A DNA stretch of 64,000 nucleotides from Cellulomonas sp. JH27-2 (GTDB taxonomy: Bacteria; Actinomycetota; Actinomycetes; Actinomycetales; Cellulomonadaceae), in assembly GCF_014837175.1 (NCBI RefSeq), contig NZ_JACYFR010000001.1, positions 806,001-870,000 of the forward strand, in the 5' to 3' direction. A program made the position numbers and the translations under genes. Shown piece after piece: positions 53,201-59,287 of this stretch; positions within the stretch are counted from its first letter, which is position 1, and each line of letters starts with the position of its first letter. Below the pieces are notes generated by a model. The model had not been told where the DNA came from. It searched no databases and saw only the letters and a list, made by a program, of their open reading frames with translations.

Positions 53201-55934
53201 GGAGCGACGTGTCCACGTTGCTCTTCGGGTAGAACGTGGCCGGGGTGCCTGCGTTCGTCACGGACTGGTAGCTGTGCACGTACGCGGTGTTCCGCAGGGT
53301 GGTGCCCAGGCTGCTCGGCGTCCGCACAGTGCTGGTGTAGAGGACGGACAGCGTGTCCCCGGGGTCGATGCCCTGGGTGGCGACGTCGTCCGCAGTGACG
53401 CTCGGGAACCTGACCCGCAGCAGGCTCAGCTGGCTGGAGCCGGCGAAGGTGGGGTGGTCGTCGTCACCGGGGTCGGTGCACGTCACCGTCGGGCCGGGCG
53501 AGACCACCGGCTCGGTGCGAACCGACGTCAGGTCGACGTCCGAGCAGTCCAGCTGGACGGGCAGCACGTCCCACACGTCGGCGCCGCCGATCGGGTAGTC
53601 CGTCTGGTTGGCGCTCGTCCCGAGGTTGGTCAAGTCCACCCGGAACGTGACGCGCGACCCCTCGTGGACGGCGATCCCGTCCTGGTCGCTGTTGGCGTCC
53701 GCGGGTCCGAAGGCGGGGTCGTCGACGGCCTGCACACCCTTGACGACCCCCATCGGCGCGACCGGCACCACGGTCAGCGCGAGCGAGTCCCGGAACGACT
53801 GCGTGGAGTTCGACGAGTTCGCGACGACCAGCTTCATGAGGTTGCTGCGTTGCACCGGTGAGGTCCCCGTGGGGGTCTGCGTGAGCTGGGCCTGCAGGAC
53901 GGTCGCGAAGACGGCACCGGCCGGCACGTACCGGCCGCCGTTCTGGTTGGCGCCGATCGCGAACCGCACCGTGGTCGCGCCGGACGCGACCGTGAACGGG
54001 GCGTCGACCGCCTCGTCTGCCGGGCGCGCGCTGCCGGCGAGGAACGAGAACCCGGGCGGCAGGTAGTCGGTGACCTGCGGGTTGCGCGTCTGCTGCCGGG
54101 CCGGGAACCGGGCGACGAGCGCGAAGCAGATCCGGTCTCCGCGCCCCAGCACGGTCTCGGCGGCGGGGAGGTCGCCGGGCTCGCCGTAGTCCGCGATGCT
54201 CGTCGGGCACGTCCCCGAGCTCGCGGACCGCGGCGCGACCAGCTTGTCGATCGACAGCGCGCCCGTCGTCTGGGTCGCGCTGGAGGAGTCCGCCACGGCC
54301 TCGTCCCCGGCCTCGCCGGTGCCCGCGATCGGGGCGCTGGTACCGGCGGCCCTGACGACGTTGGTGAACGTGTCCCCGGCCGCCGTGGGGTTGCCGTTGC
54401 TGAGGTACGTCGGGAGCATCCGGCCCCGGTAGGTGATCGTCGTCGTGCCGCTCGGGTCCAGGGCGAGCGGGCTGAGTACCACGGTGAACGTGCCATCGTC
54501 GTTCTGCGTGACGTCGTCGAACGTCGCTCCCGTGGGCGCGGTCGCCGCCGAGCCCGCGCAGGCCGCGAGCGCCGCGTCGGAGTAGTTGGTCCCCGCGTCG
54601 CCCAGCGGGCACACGCCGTCCGGGATCGTGTCCGTCAGCACGACGTCCGACGCCGACGTGTACTCGCTGGTGTCGACCGTGACCGTGTAGGTGGCGACGC
54701 CGTCGACCGTGAACTCTACGGGCGAGACCGACTTGCGGATGCGCAGGTCCTCGAGGCTGACGGTCTCGGTGTCGCTGGATCCCGCGCGCGCCGAGGCCCC
54801 GGGAGCCAGCGGACCGGTGTAGGTGCCGTCGATCCGCGCGGTGTTGGTCGCGGACCGCTCGGTCAGCGTTTCGCGCGTCGACGGCCCCGTGTTGTTGTCG
54901 AGGTTCGCGATCTGGGCCGCTCCTGCCGGCACGGGTGCCGTCCAGGCGACGTTGGCGCGCAGCGGCACACCGGCGGCGTAGCGGATGGTGATGTCCGCGT
55001 TCGCGGGCAGGTCCCCGAGGTCCCACTCGACGCGCGTGTACGTGCCCGGCGCGTACGTGGTCGACCCCGTCGGCGGAGGGTTCACGACGGTCGAGACCGC
55101 GTCGGGCTGCCGACAGCCCGGTGGTGCCGGGGTGGCCGCCAGCGACGGCGCGCCGGGGTACTCCCGGGCCGCCGAGTTGTCGACGCCGCCGCAGCCCAGG
55201 AGCTCCAGGGCGGCAGGTAGGTAGTCGACGAGCGCGACGTCGTCGCTGCCGGCGAGGGTCGAGGTGGTCGCGTGCAGCGTGTACACCGTCGTGTGGTCGT
55301 GGACGCCGCGCAGCAGCTCGCCCTCGGGGCTGGGCTCCGACTTCGTCACGGCGACGCCCGCCATCGTGGTCGTCGTCGTGTTAGTCGTCGCCTGCTGCAC
55401 CGCGGGGTCGGGCACGAGGACGCCGTCGTCGTCGAACGTCGGGACGGTGAACGGGTCGGTCGACGCGTACGCGGCGGCGGTGTCGGAGACGACCGAACCA
55501 ACCGGATAGACCGCCGGGTCCGGGCGCACCGTGTAGTGGATGGCGAGGGTGCTCGACACCGACAGGTCGTTGACGTTCGACCACACGAGCGTCTGCGCGC
55601 CGGTGACCGCGTCGGTCGTGACGGTCGGCTCGCCCGCGCTCGCGGGGGTGGTCGGCCCCACGTACGTGAGACCCGGCGCCAGCTGGTCGCGGAACGACAC
55701 GTTGAACTCGGCCGTCGCGTCGGGGTTGCTGGCAGGGTTGCGGACGGTCAGCGTGTAGTCGATGAGCGCACCCGCCAGCGATTCCCCGTCGGCGGTCTTG
55801 GTCGCCGTGATGCCCGGCGCCGCGACCGCCACGTCGAGCGGCCCGAGCGGCACCGCGAGGAGCGCGAGGACGGCCACCAGTGCGGCCGGCCACGCGCGGT
55901 GCCACGCGCACCTGCGACCGTACATTCTTCGCAT
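47220..55934 (-). CDS. Giant DUF11-repeat cell-surface protein with class-E-type sorting signal
   Basis: About 2904-aa secreted protein, the largest in the window. Signal peptide ends near AVAAPG, then many DUF11/SdrD-like Ig-type domains. The C-terminal third (about residues 1690-2820) is nine tandem units of roughly 120-126 residues, each opening with a version of ADLxxTKTH and containing DxLPxGxxF and a GxGWxC...CTR pattern with paired cysteines. The end has a Pro/Thr/Ser spacer, IATTGFDAW, a membrane helix and RRRRT, a sortase signal close to the LAxTG type of class E. It is probably an adhesin or stalk covalently linked to the wall. Three in-frame ATGs (55955, 55934, 55925) are possible; none has a strong ribosome binding site. 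Confidence 0.88.
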   Translation of the reverse strand: MRRMYGRRCAWHRAWPAALVAVLALLAVPLGPLDVAVAAPGITATKTADGESLAGALIDYTLTVRNPASNPDATAEFNVSFRDQLAPGLTYVGPTTPASAGEPTVTTDAVTGAQTLVWSNVNDLSVSSTLAIHYTVRPDPAVYPVGSVVSDTAAAYASTDPFTVPTFDDDGVLVPDPAVQQATTNTTTTTMAGVAVTKSEPSPEGELLRGVHDHTTVYTLHATTSTLAGSDDVALVDYLPAALELLGCGGVDNSAAREYPGAPSLAATPAPPGCRQPDAVSTVVNPPPTGSTTYAPGTYTRVEWDLGDLPANADITIRYAAGVPLRANVAWTAPVPAGAAQIANLDNNTGPSTRETLTERSATNTARIDGTYTGPLAPGASARAGSSDTETVSLEDLRIRKSVSPVEFTVDGVATYTVTVDTSEYTSASDVVLTDTIPDGVCPLGDAGTNYSDAALAACAGSAATAPTGATFDDVTQNDDGTFTVVLSPLALDPSGTTTITYRGRMLPTYLSNGNPTAAGDTFTNVVRAAGTSAPIAGTGEAGDEAVADSSSATQTTGALSIDKLVAPRSASSGTCPTSIADYGEPGDLPAAETVLGRGDRICFALVARFPARQQTRNPQVTDYLPPGFSFLAGSARPADEAVDAPFTVASGATTVRFAIGANQNGGRYVPAGAVFATVLQAQLTQTPTGTSPVQRSNLMKLVVANSSNSTQSFRDSLALTVVPVAPMGVVKGVQAVDDPAFGPADANSDQDGIAVHEGSRVTFRVDLTNLGTSANQTDYPIGGADVWDVLPVQLDCSDVDLTSVRTEPVVSPGPTVTCTDPGDDDHPTFAGSSQLSLLRVRFPSVTADDVATQGIDPGDTLSVLYTSTVRTPSSLGTTLRNTAYVHSYQSVTNAGTPATFYPKSNVDTSLPAASQDAPAASDPSWVVVPSATVTKTATTSVDEQNNNAASQATVGETIDYTYAVQIPRHTSAYSGVLSDSLPTGIQLVPGTARVDFVPDATDPATTADVPDGVSLDETTGALRLSTDGPGYTYSNSTDTDQVFRVTVTTLVTTAALSATANNQVRTNTAQFVSLESVGGSARPPTTDSVSVTLRQPNVVLTKSASETAPVPGGTSVTYMLRVANQNANGTATNRPPLHDAQVQDCVPAGLVVTDPGAGTVQPTVAPCAPGETRLTWSVGTVAAGAPVTLTYVARTPTSAPGGTTYTNRASVTGWSVEGGTAAGGARSYTATATTDVQIVGAAVTKTVTPSAATIGQRVTWRVSMTIPANTAFYAPAIVDKLPAGFGDLQILDVDCRFLSTPTTDCTTGVSQLTPVPQPDGSTLYAALFSDSMGDVDARQITLTFDSVLRDVPSSTAGTTWTNTATSHWNTTPGTPPTSAGATWTVTGGQASAAVRVLEPSLSASKSVVSSTPAPADTFRYRIRVMNAAGSNRSTAYSTVVRDVVPAGVVVHPDSISEPGVLTDVDPLTGGGTITWTLDRDGDGIQPGGFTDLTYTAELAPSAQLTTAALVNTASVPSYRSLFGAGRTYAGPSTTANVRPQFPHLTTTKSALTAGPAYIGEPFTWNVRLTNDGTARAYAIGLTDTLPVGWEYVPGSSLVTLATGDPVALEPEVDGRTLTWTSTGSLDPGVAGNLRYQARPTEAVVDEPGVGSDVDQVNTAQGYGEDATTATANKSGSYIGPPSTAVAHIDAADLAITKTHATPVVAGGRATWTLTATNAGDDPAVGPFTVTDTLLAGVGLVSASGSGWTCVPDDADEPTAVTCTRGTTTTALAKGASFPVVTVVTSVPADTAAGTEITNTASVQGRTYDPVPANDTTTDTASVTASADLAMTKSHTGTATAGDPFTWTLDVSNEGPSDSQPTITVTDTLATGTTFVSADGDGWDCAADGQLVTCTRDAVLAAGDVAPQIALTVDVDPSSTGTLENSATVEATTPDPVTSNDTGTDRVTVGTSADLRLEKSHEGRFVAGADATYVFTVDNFGPSDAAAPVAVTDELPDGLSFTDFESRDGTWGCDADDADVTCTLAGDLAAGDQATVAITVHVTDDLGAGFFLNEATVSSVTPDPVLANNTDDDNSAFSSEADLSIVKSHDGDVTAGSTFDWTLAVHNGGPSVSPGTITVTDSVPAAVDVLSATGTGWTCSADVGDDGRTLVTCDRSAALDSGADAPDIVLHVEVHPDAGPSTITNTATVDGPLTDPDTTNNGSTDEVTIVDGANVRLTKTADDTDPVVAGTSTSFTLTVRNEGPSDADSVRVVDDLPAGLTATAASGDGWDCDVTGTQVVCTRDTLAATESGTTTSTIDVTARVGSAVPDGTTLTNAARVSTSTPGDDPDDDADEADVDVVAHADLSLAKTHDAADEPAIAGQDATFDIDVHNAGPSVALGPFTVVDTLPSGTTYVSSDGPWACTPAADGETVTCVLSDVTALAADAHAPGLSITVSIDADDQRDAITNTATVSSATTDPTPDDNADDDTFPVARLADLSVTKAHDAPARVGDELTWTMAVTNAGPSDAAGVTLRDPLPDGVTFVSATGDGWDCTVDDGVVTCSLADPLAAGATTDPVALVVTVEPAAFPAVTNTVHAATTTHETALDDNDASDGVPVPAQVDLSITKTHPDDFVVGSGATWDLVVHNAGPTPDSLPATVTDVLPPGTTYVAARSDDGIACTADGRALTCTVPALGVDASARVAVDVTVGAGAYPAVVNTATVSTPSEDLDPDNNSATDTAAVTPLSALAVDKSVTDQGGRDVTYRIRVTNTGPNATTLPVVVTDPAPEGLRFASVAGDDWTCTRTPTLITCTYAGAVAVGTHAPDLTVTGRLTADAGAEVDNVATASGACPVCDPVSDDAGATVPVPPSPTPSPAPTEQPSTGPTPGPGAIATTGFDAWPAGLVALLLVAAGASAAAVRRRRT

Positions 55935-55976
55935 TGTGCAACGCGCCGCCCACATCGGCGATCACAACGCGGCCAC

Positions 55977-56005
55977 GGTCAGGTCAGGTCAGGTCAGGTC
56001 AGGTC
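55977..56005. repeat. Pentanucleotide repeat (GGTCA) about six copies
   Basis: 29 bases of uninterrupted GGTCA units (TGACC on the minus strand). It covers the last codons of the MBL gene and lies 43 to 71 bases upstream of the ATG at 55934 of the giant surface protein, where its promoter should be. Confidence 0.95.
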
Positions 56006-56812
56006 GTCGAAATCACCCCGGGCCCACGCCGCGTGCCTGTCGGCGGACCGCAGGACGATCTCCCGCGCACCCGTCGGGATCACGCCCGTGAAGTTGTTGT
56101 ACATCCGGTCGAAGGGGCGACGGGCGACGTGCTGCGCCACCCGCTGCGCGACCGCCCCCGACAGCGGCACATGGTTCGGGTAGCTCCGCATGAAGGCGGC
56201 CGACGTGCGGTCGGGGTTCGCGAAGATCGTGTCGCCGCTGAGCAGCACGCCGCGCCCCTCGGCCCCGGCGGCCCAGTGGACCACCGCGCTGCCGGGGAAG
56301 TGCCCGCCGGGCTGGGAGAGCACCACGCCGGGCAGCACCTCGACCTCGCCCGACCAGGTGTGGATCGCGTCGTCGGGCCGCGCCACCCACTCCCGGTCCG
56401 CCTCAGCGACCAGCACCGGGACGCCGCCGAGCGCGCGCGACCACTCCACCTGCACGCCGTACATGTGCGGGTGGCTGGGCACGACCGCGACCACGTCGCC
56501 CAGCGCCCGCACCGCGGCGACACCCGCGTCGTCGACGTAACCCGGCGGGTCCCACAGCAGCAGGCCCGCCGGGGTCCGCACGATCTTGCTCTCCTGCCCG
56601 ATGCCCACGCCGGGAGCCGTGCGGAGCGCGAACAGGTCGGGCTCGAGCTCGCTCAGCTCCAGCCGGCTGCCCGCTGCGGCCAGCTCGGCCAGCGTGGTCC
56701 AGGCCTGACCGCTCGCGGGCACCCACTGCCGCTCGTCGGCGCAGATCGCGCACACGCCCTCGCGGCTCGCGTGCTCGGTCGCGCACGTCGCGCAGATCCA
56801 CCAGTCGCTCAT
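55994..56812 (-). CDS. MBL-fold metallo-hydrolase with N-terminal zinc ribbon
   Basis: 272-aa protein. The first 30 residues form a zinc ribbon with CATC and CAIC pairs; the rest is a metallo-beta-lactamase fold with PSHPHMYGVQVEWS, the GGHFPGSAVVHW metal histidine and LLSGDTIF aspartate. The substrate is unknown; the first metal motif HxHxDH is degenerate here (HPHMYG), as in a known bacterial and plant subgroup. ATG at 56812 overlaps the DUF4287 stop by four bases. Its stop codon falls inside the GGTCA repeat. Confidence 0.85.
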   Translation of the reverse strand: MSDWWICATCATEHASREGVCAICADERQWVPASGQAWTTLAELAAAGSRLELSELEPDLFALRTAPGVGIGQESKIVRTPAGLLLWDPPGYVDDAGVAAVRALGDVVAVVPSHPHMYGVQVEWSRALGGVPVLVAEADREWVARPDDAIHTWSGEVEVLPGVVLSQPGGHFPGSAVVHWAAGAEGRGVLLSGDTIFANPDRTSAAFMRSYPNHVPLSGAVAQRVAQHVARRPFDRMYNNFTGVIPTGAREIVLRSADRHAAWARGDFDDLT

Positions 56813-57099
56813 GACGGCCTGCTCGCCTTCCCGTCGAGCCACAGCACGTCCGACTCGTCGCGGTGCGAACCGGTGCTCCCGACGTGCTTGTCGCCGATGC
56901 CCGGCCCGTTCTTGATGACGTGCACCATGGCCATGCCGTGCCCGCGGCCCACCCCGTAGTCCTCGGCCAGCCACGCGAGGATGACGCCGGCCTTCACCGA
57001 CGGGTCGTCGTACCCCCGCTCGTGGGCGAGGTCGACGAGCTGGCGCGGCGTGAGCCCGGTCTTGTCCTCGACGGCGTCGAGGTAGGCCTGGAACGACAT
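56809..57099 (-). CDS. DUF4287 domain protein
   Basis: 96-aa small soluble protein with the DUF4287 pattern MSFQAYLDAVEDKTGLTPRQLVDLA...GMAMVHVIKNG. Some relatives are fused to DUF5655; the role is unknown. ATG at 57099 after AGGGGAT. Operon with the MBL hydrolase. Confidence 0.88.
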   Translation of the reverse strand: MSFQAYLDAVEDKTGLTPRQLVDLAHERGYDDPSVKAGVILAWLAEDYGVGRGHGMAMVHVIKNGPGIGDKHVGSTGSHRDESDVLWLDGKASRPS

Positions 57100-57172
57100 G
57101 GGATCCCCTTCGGTGGGCGGCGACAGGACGACGCTAGTCCCGTCCGCCCGCACTGGTCATATCCGCTGCACC

Positions 57173-57988
57173 TCAGACCTTCAGCACCGGCACCTGCAGC
57201 TCGGTCACCCAGTCCGGTCCGGGCTCGTGCCCGTCCGCCACCAGGTAGACCTCGCGGGTCGGGCCGACCATCCGGTAACCGTCCGCGACGAGCCGCTCGA
57301 ACAGCGCGTTCCACGACTCGCCGATGCCGCTCATGTCGCCGTGGTGGCGTGTGGTTGCGGCGAGCGGCACGGCCGGCAGGTCGACGACGTCGTAGCCCTC
57401 GCCGGGCACGGGCGTCGGCTCGGCCGGGTACGAGATGTGCACGGTGAGCGTGTCGTCGGGTCCGCCGTCGTACCAGAACACCGACGGCTCCAGCAGCGGG
57501 CGGGCGGCCGCCTGGAGCGCGGCGTCCAGCGACCCGATGAGCGGGCCGACCATGGGCCCGACGTGCTGCGGACCCATCCCGGGTGCGACGCCGCTGACGG
57601 CGTAGACGGTGAGGGGCTCGATCGAGCGGTAGGTGGCGTCCATGGTGGTGGTTCCTTCCAGAAGGTGGAGCATCCGCCTAATCCGGGCCAGCCGGGCGGT
57701 GTCGTCGGCCATCGCGGCCTCGATCACCCGGGCCTGGTCGAGCAGCGCGGCACGGGTCGCGGTCGCCTCGTCGTCGGCCGTGACCACCGCGGCCACCCGC
57801 TCCAACCCGATGCCGAGGCTGCGCAGCTCGACGACGCGCAGGAGCTGGTGCACCTGGGCCGGCGAGTACAGGCGGTAGCCCGAGTGCTCGTCGACCCGTT
57901 CCGGCACCAGCAGACCGATCGCGTCCCAGTGCCGCAGCATCCGGACGCTGACCCGCCCGAAGGCGGCGAACTCTCCGATGGTGTACAT
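57173..57988 (-). CDS. MerR family regulator with C-terminal effector-binding domain
   Basis: 271-aa regulator. N-terminal MerR winged helix MYTIGEFAAFGRVSVRMLRHWDAIGLL, a dimerisation helix (about 75-120) and a C-terminal GyrI-like ligand-binding domain (about 130-271), the type found in multidrug sensors such as BmrR. ATG at 57988. It has its own MerR-type operator and 19-bp-spacer promoter (58005-58029), so it probably activates itself. Confidence 0.9.
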   Translation of the reverse strand: MYTIGEFAAFGRVSVRMLRHWDAIGLLVPERVDEHSGYRLYSPAQVHQLLRVVELRSLGIGLERVAAVVTADDEATATRAALLDQARVIEAAMADDTARLARIRRMLHLLEGTTTMDATYRSIEPLTVYAVSGVAPGMGPQHVGPMVGPLIGSLDAALQAAARPLLEPSVFWYDGGPDDTLTVHISYPAEPTPVPGEGYDVVDLPAVPLAATTRHHGDMSGIGESWNALFERLVADGYRMVGPTREVYLVADGHEPGPDWVTELQVPVLKV

Positions 57989-58004
57989 GGCGTGACCCAC
58001 GCTC

Positions 58005-58029
58005 GACCCTGACACGATGTGAGGGTCAA
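58005..58029 (-). promoter_or_regulatory. MerR-type operator/promoter
   Basis: GACCCTGACA-CGA-TGTGAGGGTC, ten-base arms with nine matches, sits between TTGACC (58029-58024, minus strand) and a GAGCGT -10 with the 19-base spacer that MerR proteins need to twist DNA. It is 17 bases upstream of the merR start. Confidence 0.7.
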
Positions 58030-58084
58030 GCGCCACGCTTCGCTACAGTTCGAAGGACCCGTCGACCCGTCCGAGAGGCACCGC

Positions 58085-58390
58085 ATGGGCACCGTCACCG
58101 GCACGTTCCCGCTCCCGGTCGATCAGGCCGCGAGCGCGCTCACCGCGGCCGCCACGCAGGCCGGCTGGGTCGTGGACGTCCACGCACGGCACGCCGGTGT
58201 CCTGCGTCTGGTCAAGAGCGTCACCGCGTTCTCCTGGGGTTCGCAGATCACGGTCGGCTTCACGCCCCTGGGCCCGACGACGACGCAGACCGCCCTGACG
58301 AGCACCGAGACGTTGGCGATCACCGACTGGGGCCGCGGCAAGCGTGCCGCTCGGCGCCTGCTCACCGCCGCAGGCGCCGTTCCCGACTGA
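58085..58390 (+). CDS. Hypothetical protein, 101 aa
   Basis: Small soluble protein, alpha/beta in appearance (VVDVHARHAGVLRLVKSVTAFSWGSQITVGF), with no recognisable domain. ATG at 58085 follows GAGAGG. It is divergent from merR, so the MerR protein could control it too. The promoter TACAGT at 58044-58049 is possible. Confidence 0.7.
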   Translation: MGTVTGTFPLPVDQAASALTAAATQAGWVVDVHARHAGVLRLVKSVTAFSWGSQITVGFTPLGPTTTQTALTSTETLAITDWGRGKRAARRLLTAAGAVPD

Positions 58391-58488
58391 CCAGAACGCC
58401 GGCACCGACCTGAACGACGGCACTCACCGGAACCGCAGCGCGCCCCGCCACGTTGTCCTAGGGCCCGCCGAGCATCTGGAGGTCCGCG

Positions 58489-59220
58489 ATGGGAGTACCC
58501 GTCACCGCCGTCGACCCTGCACTTCCTACCGCCACCGCACCGACGTCCTCTGCGGCGACCGGCTTCGATCCGGCCGCCGACGCGCTCGCAGAGCTGGACC
58601 GGCAGATCAGGGCCTACGACGATCTGGGCGTGGCCGCGGTGCTCGGCCAGGACGAGGCGACCTTCCGCGCGTCGCTCGCCCCGTTGGCCTCGCTCGTCTC
58701 CGGCCTCGACCTGGCCGTCCGTGCCTCGTCGTCCGACGACGCCGTCGGCTTCGTCGTCGTGCTGCCGGCGCTCGATGTCAACGACGCCGCCCCCGCGATG
58801 CGGCGCGGGCCCCGGCCCGGCGTCAGTGTGATCGACCGCGACGAGGCAGCGACCTACCGCCCGCTCGTCGAGGTCCCGACGGGCCCGTACCTGCTCTGGG
58901 GCATCGACACGGGCTCCGAGTTCTGCGGTGCACGCCCCGAGGACGCGCTGCGGACCGTGACCGACCGGGGCCGGAGTCCGCTGACGATGGCCGAGGGTGT
59001 GGCACTGACGATCGTGCGCCCGGACATGCTGCGCCCCAACCGCTGCTACTCGCTCATGGGGTCGCGCACCGGCACCAACCAGCGGGTGCCGGCGGTGTGG
59101 ATCAGCGAGCGGCGCGCCAAGCTGGGATGGTGCTGGGACCGCAACCCGCACACGTGGCTGGGGGCAGCGTCGGCCGCGGGCCGGATCTCACAGGAGATTC
59201 TCCCGGAAAACACTTACTGA
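58489..59220 (+). CDS. DUF5701 family protein
   Basis: 243-aa soluble protein with a disordered N-terminal 25 residues and the DUF5701 features GPYLLWGIDTGSEFCGARPEDAL and NRCYSLMGSRTGTNQRVPAVWIS. No function is known. GGAGG lies seven bases before the ATG at 58489. Its 3' end overlaps the likely promoter of the downstream beta-glucosidase gene. Confidence 0.8.
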   Translation: MGVPVTAVDPALPTATAPTSSAATGFDPAADALAELDRQIRAYDDLGVAAVLGQDEATFRASLAPLASLVSGLDLAVRASSSDDAVGFVVVLPALDVNDAAPAMRRGPRPGVSVIDRDEAATYRPLVEVPTGPYLLWGIDTGSEFCGARPEDALRTVTDRGRSPLTMAEGVALTIVRPDMLRPNRCYSLMGSRTGTNQRVPAVWISERRAKLGWCWDRNPHTWLGAASAAGRISQEILPENTY

Positions 59221-59261
59221 CCAGTTGGTAACGCGCTAGAGTGCTGGCGAATCGTTTCGAT
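59214..59261 (+). promoter_or_regulatory. Promoter and operator-like palindrome of the GH3 gene
   Basis: TTACTG (59214-59219), 17 bases, TAGAGT (59237-59242); then the palindrome ATCG-TTT-CGAT (59251-59261) around the start of transcription, the usual place of a LacI-family site. A LacI gene is not in this window. Confidence 0.45.
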
Positions 59262-59287
59262 CACGTCGACCTCCCAGGGAACTCCTC

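Noticed and set aside
47526..53861. Very long open frame on the plus strand opposite the DUF11 gene
   Set aside because: It is rich in Arg, Gly and Val with no domains and has the composition of an antisense shadow of a GC-rich gene with strict third positions.
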